64,000 nucleotides of DNA. Source: Kribbella amoyensis. Lineage in GTDB: Bacteria; Actinomycetota; Actinomycetes; Propionibacteriales; Kribbellaceae. The notes below the pieces were generated by a model that saw only the letters and a program-made list of their open reading frames with translations, did no database searches and had not been told where the DNA came from. Shown here one piece after another: positions 14,198-23,677 of the stretch (positions within the stretch are counted from its first letter, which is position 1; the number at the start of each line of letters is the position of its first letter). The stretch spans positions 1,612,001 to 1,676,000 of the forward strand of contig NZ_VIVK01000001.1 of the NCBI RefSeq assembly GCF_007828865.1, given 5' to 3'. Made by a program: the position numbers and the translations under genes.

Positions 14198-16037
14198 GAC
14201 GCTGCTCCTCCGTCTGCTCCCACACCGGCACCTGCGACCGCGGCTGCTCCGGGGCCGGGGCCTGCCCGCGACCCGCGGCCACCCAGGCGTTCGCACCGGC
14301 CGGTGTCGTGGACTGGGTCATCGCGCCGGGATCGTACCGCGCGAACGACGCCTTCACCGCGGCCGCGTCCGGACGGGCCATCCACGGCACCGTCTTGATC
14401 ATGGTCGCGGGGATCCCGGACGGGAACACGACAGCACGGCCGGCCGGCATCGAGGCCAGGTCGGAGACCTCCATGATGTGGTGCCGCTGGGTCTGCCTGC
14501 TGGTCCCGCGCTCGCCTTTGTTGTAGGAGACCGAGTTGGACATGATGTCGTAGTCGCCGATCAGCTTGCTCAGCCGCTCGAGGAAGTTCGCGTCGGAGAC
14601 ACCGCCGCCGTACACGCGGATGTTGGCCGCGGACCACAGCTTCTCCATGCCGCGCTCGCCCCAGCACTCCATCCCCTGCGCCCAGGACTGCAGGATCGTC
14701 ATCAGGATGATGCCGCGGGAGCCGAAGTGGCTGTAGAGGTCCGGCAGGTCCTTCCAGCGGCAGACGTTCGCCGCCTCGTCCAGTACTCCGACGAGCGGGC
14801 TGGGCATCCGGCCGAGCGGGCAGGTCTTGGCGTAGTCCTCGGCCGCCTCGACGACGGACACGGTCAGCGCGGTGACCAGCGGGCCCGCCGTACCGGCGCC
14901 TTCCTTCGACAGGCTGTACAGCGTGCCGCCGTCGCGGACGAACTGGTGCGGGTTGAACTGCGGGCGGGTGTCGTTCTGCCCCTGCGGGGTGACCCAGCGG
15001 GTGACCTTGCGGTTGATCAGGAACTGCGCGCTCTGCTGCGCGGTGCCGTACACACCAGCGCGCTGCTTGTCCGGCGCGTTGATGACACCGGCCAGCGCGT
15101 CCGCGGACAGCTGCAGCCCCGGGGTGTTGCGCAGGATCCGCTCGGGCTCGTCGTTCCGCTGGTCGGCGAGCCAGGTGTACACCTGGGTGATCGGCCGCTT
15201 GGCGACCGCCGCGGCGAGCAGCAGGCCGGCCAGCAGGTCGGTACCGGCCGAGTCGAAGAACGCGTCGGTCCGGGCGTTCTCGGACCGCTGCGAGGCGACG
15301 AAGTGCTCGGCGAGCTGGCGGGCCTTCACCTCGTCGGTGATGTAGGTGAGCGGGTTCCACCACCAGTTCGGCTCCTCGGAGCAGACCTCCTGCGGGTCGA
15401 ACACCCAGACCGGCCCGTACTTCGAACGCGGCTCCCGGGTCGCGTCGACGATGTCGCGCTTGTTCGAGGTGGCGATCACGGCGCCCGGGGCGTCCAGGAT
15501 GGCCGGGACGGCGCGCGAGGTGGTCTTACCGGTTCGCGGGCCCCAGATGTCGACGTGCATGTCCTCCCAGGACCCGAACACCTCGAGGTTGTCCCGGACG
15601 GTGCGGCCGATCAGCACCCCCGGACCGGCCTGGCCGGCGCCGAGCCGGTTGGCGATCTGCTGGGCCCCGTCGCGGGTCAGCTTGTAGATGTCGTCGCGCT
15701 TCGACATCAACAGGGCGGACTTGTCCACCCGGCTGCCCTTGCCGCGCAGCTTGCGGACCAGGAAGAACCCGAGCGCGACCAGGCCGCCGACGATCAGCAG
15801 CTCCAGGATCAGCATGCCGGTGGCGGCGCCGGACCAGGAGGTCGTGCCCTCGATCAGGTCGATCAGCGCGGTGACCGGGTTGCCGGAGATCGGCCGGGTG
15901 TCGTTGATGCCGGCGGCGACCGTCATCGACGACCAGACCCCGCCGAGTACGACGACGATCAGCCCGATGCCGGCGAACACCAGCACGGCCTCGGCGGACA
16001 AGCCGCCCGGACCGGTGCTCTTCCTGCCTTGTGCCAT
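14187..16037 (-). CDS. VirD4/TraG-type coupling ATPase
   Basis: This 616-residue protein has two N-terminal membrane helices (about 14-36 and 72-92). A RecA-like ATPase domain follows, with P-loop GPRTGKTT (about 170-177) and Walker B GVLDEAANV. The C-terminal segment has the typical GGGVSDANFLERLSKLIGD. VirD4 proteins deliver DNA or protein substrates to a type IV secretion channel at the inner membrane. The ATG has GGAGGACAGTA directly upstream. It follows the VirB4-like gene by 44 bases. No relaxase, the usual partner of a conjugative coupling protein, is encoded nearby. Confidence 0.9.
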   Translation of the reverse strand: MAQGRKSTGPGGLSAEAVLVFAGIGLIVVVLGGVWSSMTVAAGINDTRPISGNPVTALIDLIEGTTSWSGAATGMLILELLIVGGLVALGFFLVRKLRGKGSRVDKSALLMSKRDDIYKLTRDGAQQIANRLGAGQAGPGVLIGRTVRDNLEVFGSWEDMHVDIWGPRTGKTTSRAVPAILDAPGAVIATSNKRDIVDATREPRSKYGPVWVFDPQEVCSEEPNWWWNPLTYITDEVKARQLAEHFVASQRSENARTDAFFDSAGTDLLAGLLLAAAVAKRPITQVYTWLADQRNDEPERILRNTPGLQLSADALAGVINAPDKQRAGVYGTAQQSAQFLINRKVTRWVTPQGQNDTRPQFNPHQFVRDGGTLYSLSKEGAGTAGPLVTALTVSVVEAAEDYAKTCPLGRMPSPLVGVLDEAANVCRWKDLPDLYSHFGSRGIILMTILQSWAQGMECWGERGMEKLWSAANIRVYGGGVSDANFLERLSKLIGDYDIMSNSVSYNKGERGTSRQTQRHHIMEVSDLASMPAGRAVVFPSGIPATMIKTVPWMARPDAAAVKASFARYDPGAMTQSTTPAGANAWVAAGRGQAPAPEQPRSQVPVWEQTEEQRRGW

Positions 16038-16081
16038 TACTGTCCTCCGTTCGGAGTCGGTGCCTCGGCCCCGGTGTGCAC

Positions 16082-17695
16082 TTAGTCCTCAACTCCGGTG
16101 CGGGCCACGACTCGCGTGGTCGGGTCGGGCGGCGGGAGCATGGCCGGGTCGTCGAAGGAGTACTCCGCGACGACCTCCTCGGTCCCGTCGGCGGCGACCT
16201 CGACCTTGAGCGGCTGGCCGTCGGCGCCGGTCTTCCAGAGCTTGTTGGTGTCGTTGATCTCGCGCTCGACCGTGGTCAGCCCGACGTGCACCGGGATCCC
16301 CGGCCGGCCGCCGACCTTGACCAGGAAGTTGCCTCGGCCGGGTGGCGCGGCCTCCTCGCCGGTGGCCGGGTCCCAGGCCGGCGGGTCCTGCCAGCCGATG
16401 AGCATGTTCTGCTCCTCACCGGACAGCGGCACGACGGCGGTCAGGTTCTCCATCTCGGCGCGCGGCAGACCACCGCAGATCACCATCCCGGACCGCTCGA
16501 CGAAACCCTTCGCCTTCATCCGGTCCTCGGGATGTTCGAGCGCCAGCAGGTCGGACATGGTGTGCGAGATCATCGCCATCCCGACACCGCGTTGCCGGTT
16601 CAGCCGGGTCAGCGCGTCGACCCGGTCGACCAGGCCGCGGCCGGCCCGGAGGACCCGCCAGAGCTCGTCGAGGATGACGAAGTAGTGCCGCCGGGGCTCC
16701 AGGCCCGCGTCGGCGAGCGCCTGCGAGACCGCGACCGCGCCGAACCCGTACGACCAGCAGGCGAGCAGGACGGCGGCCTGCAGGTTCGTCTCGGAGTCGT
16801 CGATGTTGGACACGTCGAAGACGACCGGGCGGTCCATCTTCATCGGCTGGTCGGTCTGCTCGGAGAAGATCTCACCGAGCCGGCCGCCGCCGACCAGACC
16901 GATCAGCGAGGCCTCCAGGCCCTCGGTGATCTGCCGGTACCGCTCCAGGCTGCCGCGGTCGAGGGCGACGTCGCGGACCCGGTCCGGCGCGTCCTGGATC
17001 ACCTTGAGCAGGTCACGCAGGACCGGCGTCCCGTCGTGCCGCTCGTCGAGGACCTTGAGGGCCTCGTCGATGATCGTCTCCTCGCGGTCCGTCGGCGGCG
17101 CGGAGCGCATGATCGAGATCAGCGCCGACACCATCGTCTGCCGACGGCCGTGCGCGTCGGCCTGGATCGCCTGCCGGGCCGACCCGGTCAGCCGCAGCGC
17201 GGCCTCGCGGGACTCGCCGGGGTCGAGCACGTTCAGGTGCCCACGGCCACGACCGAGCTGGATCACCTGGCCGCCGAGGGCCTCGATCAGGTCCTTGTAG
17301 TCGGGCTTGAGGTCGCCGAGGACGAGCGGCTGGATGCCGTACCCGGCCAGGCCGAGCGCCATCCGCCGGGTGATCGTCGACTTGCCCAGACCCGGCTTGC
17401 CGAGCACGAACATGGACGGGTTCGAGATCAGCTTGGCCCGCATGAACCAGCTGATCGGGTCGCAGCACATGGTCGCGCCGGAGAGGATGTTCCGGCCGAT
17501 CGGGACGCCCACCATCGGGCTGCCGGTCCCGGCCGCGAACGGCCACATGCCGCACACCTGGACCGTCGTACCGCGCCACTCGGCGGGGGCCTGCAGGTAG
17601 GTGTTGTACCCGCCGGCCGGACCCGGCCAGCCGCGCGGCATCGGCCGCTTGCCGCCCCGCTTCGTGTCGACCGGCTTCTTCTGCTTCTTGCTCAT
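16082..17695 (-). CDS. VirB4-like secretion ATPase
   Basis: This 537-residue soluble ATPase has P-loop GKPGLGKST (about 97-105), a Walker B reading YFVILDELW and the downstream motif MAMISHTMSDL. These are the features of the VirB4/TraC C-terminal motor domain, with a short N-terminal region in place of the long VirB4 N-domain. That N-terminal part may be supplied by the SCO6880 family protein encoded just upstream, as in other actinobacterial clusters. Its likely role is to power assembly or transport at the membrane channel. The gap to the upstream gene is 16 bases. Confidence 0.88.
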   Translation of the reverse strand: MSKKQKKPVDTKRGGKRPMPRGWPGPAGGYNTYLQAPAEWRGTTVQVCGMWPFAAGTGSPMVGVPIGRNILSGATMCCDPISWFMRAKLISNPSMFVLGKPGLGKSTITRRMALGLAGYGIQPLVLGDLKPDYKDLIEALGGQVIQLGRGRGHLNVLDPGESREAALRLTGSARQAIQADAHGRRQTMVSALISIMRSAPPTDREETIIDEALKVLDERHDGTPVLRDLLKVIQDAPDRVRDVALDRGSLERYRQITEGLEASLIGLVGGGRLGEIFSEQTDQPMKMDRPVVFDVSNIDDSETNLQAAVLLACWSYGFGAVAVSQALADAGLEPRRHYFVILDELWRVLRAGRGLVDRVDALTRLNRQRGVGMAMISHTMSDLLALEHPEDRMKAKGFVERSGMVICGGLPRAEMENLTAVVPLSGEEQNMLIGWQDPPAWDPATGEEAAPPGRGNFLVKVGGRPGIPVHVGLTTVEREINDTNKLWKTGADGQPLKVEVAADGTEEVVAEYSFDDPAMLPPPDPTTRVVARTGVED

Positions 17696-17711
17696 CGCGG
17701 CTCCCTCCGGC

Positions 17712-19220
17712 TCACAGCGCCTCCCTGAGCCCGGCCGGAACCGACAGGTGGCTCTGCACCACGATGCCGAGCGGCAGCGCGGCGGCGAAGGCCGAGTCCT
17801 GGGATCCGTAGGCCGGGCGGAGCAGTACGCGGGCGGTGGCGCCCAGGTTGTCGATCGCGGCGACCATGTCGGGCAGCTGCTCGGCGGTCATCACCGTGCC
17901 GGTGACCACCATGCCGAAGTTCACCAGACCGGCGCCGCGGGCCTCCTCCTGCGCGGTCCGGTCGGCCGCGCGGGCCTCGGCCATCGAGCGCGCCGACGGC
18001 CGGGTCGAGGCGGTCGCGCGGAACGACGCGTTGCGCTTGTCGGACTCCACCATCCGGGCCGCGGTGGCCGCGTCCAGCGGGCGGTACAGCAGCGTGACCC
18101 GCTTCCGGTCGATGTCCGGGTGCGGGCCGACCAGCTGGGACAGCACCGACGAGAACACCTCACCGCGCGGCGCCTGGGTCATCTGCCAGGTCATCGACCA
18201 CGCGCTGTCGTGCCGGTACTTGTCCCAGAACGCCTGGGCCGCGGACGGGCCGACGTCGGTCCACTGCAGCTCGGGCGGCATGCCCTGGCCCCGGGCCTCG
18301 TCGATCAGCACCGCGGCGGCCGGGTCGTACGCGATCCGGACCGACTCGCACAGCTCCTGCGCGGTGACCGGCCGGGCGGCGCCCGCACCGGTGGAGTTCA
18401 GGCTCTGGGTCAGCGCCGGCAGCCGGGAGGCGAGCTCGCGGCCCATGTCCTCCTCCTTGCGCCGCTTGCCGTTCCGGTCGACGCCGCGGAAGGTGAGCGC
18501 GACCCGGGCGGACACCAGCGCCGAGCCCTCCGGGTACGTCTGGATCACCTCGGACAGCATCGCCCGGGCGATCGGCGGGGTCCCGTCCTGCATGTTCTGG
18601 CCGACCTCGCGGCGAAGCCGGATGCCGGTGTCGGGCGCGGTCTCGACCGTCACCGAGGCGGCGATGATGCCGGGCTCGTGGCCGAGCGAGGCGAGCCACT
18701 GACCCCAGTGCGCCACCCACACGTCCACCTGGTCCTCGTCGACCAGCGAGGCGCCGTCCGGCTCCGCGTTGATGACGACGGTGAAGTGCCGGGTGCTCGG
18801 GTAGAACAACAGCGCGAACGGCCGGCCGTACGAGTCCTGGAACTCGCTCAGCTGCGACGCGGCCAGCATGCCGGGCAGCTGGAACTTGCCCCACGCCGTG
18901 CGTCCGAGCGGGCCGGACCGATAGATGTTGTGCTTGGCCATCTTCGCTCGCTGCCATCCAATCCGGGTCGAGAGCCTCTGCAGGGACGAGTGTCCGTGCT
19001 TGTCCTTGGTCATCAGCAGCAACAGGCAGCCACCGACGATGAGCAGCGACACGAGCGCGCCCAGCGGTCCGCTGACCAGCGTCGCGATCAGGGTGATCAC
19101 GAGACCACCCATCATGATGGCGGTCCCCAGCGTCCCCATCCCGGCGATGCCGGCCGACGCCGGGGCCCGCCAGTTGCCGTAGGTCCTGGGTGCGCTCCGT
19201 ACCCCGTCAGTTGCTGCCAC
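17712..19220 (-). CDS. SCO6880 family protein (PrgI/VirB3-VirB4 N-domain-like)
   Basis: This 502-residue protein has two adjacent membrane helices near the N-terminus (about 25-70), then a large soluble part. It matches the actinobacterial SCO6880 family: RTYGNWRAP start, [48 protein letters not shown] and HEPGI. By topology it resembles VirB3 fused to the VirB4 N-domain. The GTG start overlaps the TrbL-like stop by 14 bases, giving translational coupling, with AAGGGA just upstream. The function is inferred from context as an inner-membrane component of the secretion apparatus. Confidence 0.85.
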   Translation of the reverse strand: MAATDGVRSAPRTYGNWRAPASAGIAGMGTLGTAIMMGGLVITLIATLVSGPLGALVSLLIVGGCLLLLMTKDKHGHSSLQRLSTRIGWQRAKMAKHNIYRSGPLGRTAWGKFQLPGMLAASQLSEFQDSYGRPFALLFYPSTRHFTVVINAEPDGASLVDEDQVDVWVAHWGQWLASLGHEPGIIAASVTVETAPDTGIRLRREVGQNMQDGTPPIARAMLSEVIQTYPEGSALVSARVALTFRGVDRNGKRRKEEDMGRELASRLPALTQSLNSTGAGAARPVTAQELCESVRIAYDPAAAVLIDEARGQGMPPELQWTDVGPSAAQAFWDKYRHDSAWSMTWQMTQAPRGEVFSSVLSQLVGPHPDIDRKRVTLLYRPLDAATAARMVESDKRNASFRATASTRPSARSMAEARAADRTAQEEARGAGLVNFGMVVTGTVMTAEQLPDMVAAIDNLGATARVLLRPAYGSQDSAFAAALPLGIVVQSHLSVPAGLREAL

Positions 19221-20772
19221 TTGGTCCCTTATCCATCTCGTCGTTGTCGACCGTCTCGGAGGCGCCGGCGGCCGCGGCGTCCTTGGTCAGGTCGACACCC
19301 TTCTTGATGGCCATGGCGGTGCCCACCACGGCGAGTCCGACCGGTCCCGCAGCGGAACCAGCGGCCACGGCACCACCACCGGCCGCCGCACCACCACCGG
19401 CCGCCGCACCGCCAGCTGCGGCTCCGCCGCCCGCGGCAGCTCCACCACCGGCCGCCGCACCACCGGCCGCAGCTCCGCCTCCACCAGCGCCTGCTCCGGC
19501 TCCTGCGCCGGCACCGCCACCAGCGCCACCACCGGCACCGCCGCCAGCTCCACCGCCGGCGCCGCCACTGCCTCCGCCACCTCCTGCGGGGCCGCTACCG
19601 GTGGGCTGGTTGCTGCCTTGGGAGCCACTCGGGCTGGAGCTCTGCGAGGGTCTGGGGACGTTGCGGGAGCCGGACGGGCCGTCGCTCTGGCTCTCGGCCG
19701 AGTCGCTCACCTTGTCCGCGATCTTGTCCGCGCCGACCATCTTGGCGGCGAGCGCACCGGCGCCGGCCGACCCGGCGGTCGCTGCGACCAGCGGCGTGAT
19801 GAACCGCATCAACGCCGGCATCGCGAACAACGCGAGGACGAGCAGGGTGATCCCGGTGACCATGTTCATGATCTGCCAGCCCGGCTCCTCCGACCCGCCG
19901 GTCCAGTTCAGCGGGACGTCCCTCTGGTCGTCCTCCCAGGCCGCGCCGGTGAGCCGGATCCCGGTCGCGTAGATCAGCGCGGCGACCGGTTTGTACAGGA
20001 TGAAGGCGACCAGCCAGCCGACGACCCGCTTGAACCAGTCCTTGCCCATCTCGGTGTTGGTCGCCGAGGCGGCGATCGGCAGCACGCCCATCAACAGGAT
20101 GAGCATGGCCGTCCGCACCACCATCAGGACCACTTGGATCACCCCGGCCAGCAGCGCCAGGATCGCGATGGTGATCATCAGCCCGATGCCCATCGGTCCC
20201 GCGCTGGCGGACAGGGCCAGCATCGCGAGCATGGCCCGGCCGAAAGCTTCGGAGTTGGCGTTCTGCGCGCCCGTGATGTTCTGGCAGCCGTCCGTCCAGC
20301 CACTTCCGCTGTCCTGGTCCATCGCCGTGATGACGATGCAGGACGAGAAGATGTCGCCGACCGAGATCAGCACCTGGGCGACCGCGATCCCCAGGGTGGC
20401 GGCGACGGCCAGGGTGAGCAGCGAGCGGAGCAGGTCCCGGGCGGATTCGCCGCGCTGCGACCAGGCCATGTTCGCGCCGGCCACGATCACGCCGATGGTC
20501 GCGGCGAAGACCGCGATCCAGCTGGTGTGCTGCCAGATCCAGCCGACCGTGTCGCTGGCCGGCTGACCGTTCTCGTCACCGATGGCCTGGGTCGGAATGA
20601 AGACCCAGAAGGAGCCGATCACGCCCATCACGGAGCCGACCGCGTCGGCGAGTGCATCGAAGATCGGGTCGAAGATCAAGGCAATCAACGCCTCCACTGC
20701 TGGGGTCAGGGCGGCCAGGAGGAAGTCCTTGATGCAGTCCAGCCAACCGTCGTCGCACAGGAACGGAACCAC
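19207..20772 (-). CDS. TrbL/VirB6-like polytopic membrane protein with Gly/Ala-rich tail
   Basis: This 521-residue protein has about seven membrane helices in residues 1-340, including SQRGESARDLLRSLL, MLILLMGVLPIAASATNTEMG and FILYKPVAALI. It then has a Ser/Pro/Gln linker and a tail (about 370-465) made almost only of Gly and Ala with short repeats. The core is clearly paralogous to the protein encoded by the next upstream gene. VirB6/TrbL proteins form part of the inner-membrane channel. The tail is probably disordered and cytoplasmic, and may contact partners. The gene starts one base after the upstream stop. Confidence 0.85.
   Translation of the reverse strand: MVPFLCDDGWLDCIKDFLLAALTPAVEALIALIFDPIFDALADAVGSVMGVIGSFWVFIPTQAIGDENGQPASDTVGWIWQHTSWIAVFAATIGVIVAGANMAWSQRGESARDLLRSLLTLAVAATLGIAVAQVLISVGDIFSSCIVITAMDQDSGSGWTDGCQNITGAQNANSEAFGRAMLAMLALSASAGPMGIGLMITIAILALLAGVIQVVLMVVRTAMLILLMGVLPIAASATNTEMGKDWFKRVVGWLVAFILYKPVAALIYATGIRLTGAAWEDDQRDVPLNWTGGSEEPGWQIMNMVTGITLLVLALFAMPALMRFITPLVAATAGSAGAGALAAKMVGADKIADKVSDSAESQSDGPSGSRNVPRPSQSSSPSGSQGSNQPTGSGPAGGGGGSGGAGGGAGGGAGGGAGGGAGAGAGAGAGGGGAAAGGAAAGGGAAAGGGAAAGGAAAGGGAAAGGGAVAAGSAAGPVGLAVVGTAMAIKKGVDLTKDAAAAGASETVDNDEMDKGPSGSN
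19360..19600 (-). repeat. Low-complexity Gly/Ala coding repeat
   Basis: This DNA segment encodes the Gly/Ala tail. Short units such as GCCGCCGGTGGTGG-type words recur in changing order, giving AAAGGG and GGAGGGA-type peptides. The repeats are internal to the coding frame and probably expand and contract by slippage. Confidence 0.75.
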
Positions 20773-20773
20773 G

Positions 20774-21652
20774 TCAGCCTCCCGTCTTGGGTGACACGAA
20801 GCGCAGGATCGCCGGCAACGCGACCAGTGAGAGCAGCATCATCGCCACACCGGTGATGACCGCGAGCGTCGCGCCCTCGGCGCTTTCCGGCGTGCCGATC
20901 ATCTTGATCGCGGTGGCCCAGATCAGCGCCGCCACGGGTTTGTAGAGGATGAACCCGGCCAGCCAGGCCACCGCCCGCTTGAACCAGGTCATCCCGGCCT
21001 CGGTGTTGGTCGCGGCCGCGGTCAGCGGCAGCACGCCCACCAGCAGGATGAGCATGGAGTACCGGATCACCATCAGCGCCAGCTGGACCAGCGAACTGAT
21101 CACGATCAGGATGCCGATGACGATCACCAGCATCAGACCGACGCCCTCGGTGCGCAGCGGGTTGACCAGGATCGAGCCGATCCGATCGCTGAAGTTCGAC
21201 TCACCGATGGCGGCGTCGATGATCCATTCCGAGAAGATGTCGGCGATCTCGATCAAGGTGGACGCGAAGGCGACGGCCATACCGCTCACCACGACCATCG
21301 TGATCAGGCTCCGCAGCAGGTCGCGCGCGGGCTCGCCACGCTGCGAGATGGCCATCCGGATGCCGCCGATGATCACCGAGATGGTGCCGACGAAGATCAG
21401 GATCCAGAGGGTGTGCTGCTGGATGAACATCACCCCGCTGTTGGCGCCGAACCCCGGGGTGTCGACGTCGATCCAGAGCGTGCCGACCGCCTTCATCACC
21501 GCCTCGACGGCCGCGATCACGACCGACTTGATGGCGTCGAAGATGAAGCCGAAGATGCCGCCCGTCACGGCGTTGAGCGCCTTGCCCAGGAACTCGGTGA
21601 TGCAGTCGCCCCAGTCCCACGGGGCCCAGGAACAGCCGAGGACGATCATCAC
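20774..21652 (-). CDS. TrbL/VirB6-like polytopic membrane protein (paralogue, no tail)
   Basis: This 292-residue protein has about seven membrane helices. It shares diagnostic blocks with the neighbouring 521-residue protein: SQRGEPARDLLRSL, MLILLVGVLPLTAAATNTEAG, TWFKRAVAWL and FILYKPVAALIWAT. It ends at KTGG without the Gly/Ala tail. The pair arose by tandem duplication and probably forms a hetero-oligomeric channel. The start is GTG 21652 or ATG 21649, both overlapping the stop of the upstream gene, so the genes are translationally coupled. Confidence 0.85.
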   Translation of the reverse strand: MMIVLGCSWAPWDWGDCITEFLGKALNAVTGGIFGFIFDAIKSVVIAAVEAVMKAVGTLWIDVDTPGFGANSGVMFIQQHTLWILIFVGTISVIIGGIRMAISQRGEPARDLLRSLITMVVVSGMAVAFASTLIEIADIFSEWIIDAAIGESNFSDRIGSILVNPLRTEGVGLMLVIVIGILIVISSLVQLALMVIRYSMLILLVGVLPLTAAATNTEAGMTWFKRAVAWLAGFILYKPVAALIWATAIKMIGTPESAEGATLAVITGVAMMLLSLVALPAILRFVSPKTGG

Positions 21653-22500
21653 GCGCCCCCGAACCGGACGTAGCCCTCGAGCGACTGCAGGATGTCCGGG
21701 GCGACCTCGCCGTTGAAGCTGCCGTCGCTCTGCAGGACAAGCTTCCAGTCACCGCCGGTCCACAGCAGCGTGATCGGCAGCGCGGCCACCTTGATGCCGC
21801 TGTCGATCTTGACGGCGACCGAGACGATCGCGCGGTTCGGCAGATAGTCGATCACCTTGAATCCGGTGAACTGCGAGCTCTCCTGGCTGTTACGGGGGGT
21901 CGGCGACGACCGCGTCTCCGCCAGCGCTCTGGTCCGGCCGGGGCCCGGGACGATCCGGTTCCGCAGCACGGTCTCGGTCAGGTCGGGGTTGCGGATCTGA
22001 CCGAGCGTGACCATCGCGGCCAGCACGGCGCCGGTCGGCGAGTGCGCGAAACAGTGCCGCAGCCCGCTGCCGTCGGTGATCGCCGGGCCGCCGACGGCCT
22101 GGCGCGGGATCATCATGTCGGTCTCGAAGTCCCAGCTGACGGCCGGCGGCGCGACCCGCGGGATCCGCTGGTCCGGGTTCTTCGCCTTGCAGCCGCCGGC
22201 GCTGTTGTTGCTGGGTGGCCGGGTGGACGGCGGCGTGGTCGGCTGGTCCGGCGTGGCCGGTGGTTCAGTGGGGTCGTCGGAGGGAGGGTCGGTCGGTTCG
22301 ACGACGCTGGGGCTCGCCGACGGCCGGGTGGACGGATCGTTCCCGTCCCCCCGCCCGATCGCGAACCAGATCGCCAGGCAGGCGACCACGGCGCCGACGA
22401 TGATCGCCGACGCCACGAAGCCGCGGCTCTGCCACGGCGATTCTGCCGAGTCGTCACCGCCCTCGTCGGCGGAGGAGTCCCGGCCACTGAACCAGGCCAC
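21649..22500 (-). CDS. Single-pass membrane protein with VirB8-like extracytoplasmic domain
   Basis: This 283-residue protein has a short cytoplasmic N-terminus, one membrane helix (about 30-50, FVASAIIVGAVVACLAIWF) and a Pro/Ser/Thr-rich stalk (about 55-100). The external domain of about 170 residues has NTF2-like features (SPTGAVLAAMVTLGQI, then a strand-rich end ALPITLLWTGGDWKLVLQ). This layout matches VirB8/TcpC-type components in other type IV systems; the match is from topology and context, not strong sequence similarity. The GTG start is six bases after the upstream stop. Two Cys residues in the external domain could form a disulfide. Confidence 0.7.
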   Translation of the reverse strand: MAWFSGRDSSADEGGDDSAESPWQSRGFVASAIIVGAVVACLAIWFAIGRGDGNDPSTRPSASPSVVEPTDPPSDDPTEPPATPDQPTTPPSTRPPSNNSAGGCKAKNPDQRIPRVAPPAVSWDFETDMMIPRQAVGGPAITDGSGLRHCFAHSPTGAVLAAMVTLGQIRNPDLTETVLRNRIVPGPGRTRALAETRSSPTPRNSQESSQFTGFKVIDYLPNRAIVSVAVKIDSGIKVAALPITLLWTGGDWKLVLQSDGSFNGEVAPDILQSLEGYVRFGGA

Positions 22501-22506
22501 GGGGCA

Positions 22507-22773
22507 TCAGACCAGCGCGTTGACGACGGCCGAGGCGGTACCGATGACGATGCAGCCCGCCATCACCCAGCCGAGCCGGGCAGCGTGCTCGCCACCCTCA
22601 CCGCGGCGCTGGCCGATCGCCATCATGGCGCCGGCGATGATGACGCCGAGGATGCAGATGGAGATCGCGATGAGCGTCACCCAGTCGACCACGGTGCTGA
22701 TCTTGCGGTCCACCTCGGGTGGCAAGGAGGCCAGCGGGACCATCAGGTGGGTGAGTTTTGCGGTCATGAACAC
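22507..22773 (-). CDS. Small two-helix membrane protein (pilin-like position)
   Basis: This 88-residue protein has two hydrophobic helices (DWVTLIAISICILGVIIAGAMMAIG and a C-terminal one around WVMAGCIVIGTASAVV) separated by a short polar loop. Size, topology and operon position match VirB2/TrbC-type subunits, but there is no clear sequence signature. The GTG start has GAAAGG seven bases upstream; ATG 22767 is an alternative. It lies 11 bases after the DUF6668 gene. Confidence 0.65.
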   Translation of the reverse strand: MFMTAKLTHLMVPLASLPPEVDRKISTVVDWVTLIAISICILGVIIAGAMMAIGQRRGEGGEHAARLGWVMAGCIVIGTASAVVNALV

Positions 22774-22784
22774 TTTCGTGCCTT

Positions 22785-23429
22785 TCAGTATGGGGCGGGG
22801 TGATCCGCGGGGTTTGACGCGCGCAGGGCGTAGATGGATTCAAGTACTTCGAACACCTCGTCGGGCGTGTTCTCGGGCGTGGGGTCCTCCCCCCTTCGCC
22901 ACTCCTCGATCCACGGGATGTCCCAGACCCGGGGCACCCCACCGCCGACGATGTCGGCGAAGTCGTCGAGCACCCGGGGCAGCCGGCCCGGAGCGTCCGC
23001 GATCAGGACGAGACCCAGCACCGCGACGCCCTGGACGACACCGGAGGCCCACTCGATCGCGGCCCGTTGCGCCGCCCGCAGTCCGGACCCGTGGGTCCTG
23101 GCGACCAGCACGATCGGCGTCGGCACCGGCGGTGGCGGGATCGGCCACCGGTGGTTGGCCGCCCTGGTCCCGGGCAGCAACTGCGACATCGTCGTCTCGC
23201 CGGCCCCGCCGTGCACGCCCACCCACCAGAGGGTGTCGGCCGCGGGAATGGCGAACTTGGGCAGTCGCTGGTCCTCGGCCGGAGCCGGGACGCCGTGCTG
23301 TGGGGCCGACGGACCGCGCGGCGGGCCGTCGGGCGGCCCAGGAGGGCCCGCCTGCGGCTGCTGCGGTGTCTGTCCGGAACTCTGCGGCTGCTGCTGCCGG
23401 GTCCACGGATTCTGCTGCGGTTGCGTCAT
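22785..23429 (-). CDS. DUF6668 family protein with degenerate P-loop, first gene of the operon
   Basis: This 214-residue protein has a Gln/Pro-rich N-terminal 50 residues. The domain after it starts LWWVGVHGGAGETTMSQL, a glycine-rich loop resembling the deviant Walker A of MinD/ParA-like proteins but lacking the normal lysine. Later segments (PIVLVARTHGSGLRAAQRA, VLGLVLIADAPGRLP) fit a P-loop-like fold. DUF6668 proteins accompany SCO6880-type clusters in actinobacteria. The role is unknown; membrane recruitment or substrate handling is a guess. It is divergent from the propeller gene, with a 248-base shared promoter region. Confidence 0.75.
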   Translation of the reverse strand: MTQPQQNPWTRQQQPQSSGQTPQQPQAGPPGPPDGPPRGPSAPQHGVPAPAEDQRLPKFAIPAADTLWWVGVHGGAGETTMSQLLPGTRAANHRWPIPPPPVPTPIVLVARTHGSGLRAAQRAAIEWASGVVQGVAVLGLVLIADAPGRLPRVLDDFADIVGGGVPRVWDIPWIEEWRRGEDPTPENTPDEVFEVLESIYALRASNPADHPAPY

Positions 23430-23677
23430 CGGCCCTCCTCTCGCGGCGTGTCACGGGCGGTCGCCCTCAGTATTCTCTCGCTATCCGGGTGTACTGGCGT
23501 GACCCATCCACAGGCGAGGATGTTTCTACCCCCTTGTCGGGGTCAGACGAGCCGTGCCCGGCTCGCGGACTGGCATGCATCCGGGCGGCAGCATGGCTTC
23601 GGGCGAGGACATGCTAGAACGAGAGGCCGACCGGCCGTCGATCGAGGGAGTTCCGTGGCAGGGATGAGGGGCTGACC
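23430..23677. promoter_or_regulatory. Divergent promoter region of the secretion-like locus
   Basis: These 248 bases separate the DUF6668 operon from the beta-propeller gene and must carry both promoters. The part at 23465-23500 is the least GC-rich (CAGTATTCTCTCGCTATCC). I see no convincing operator palindrome. Confidence 0.4.
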
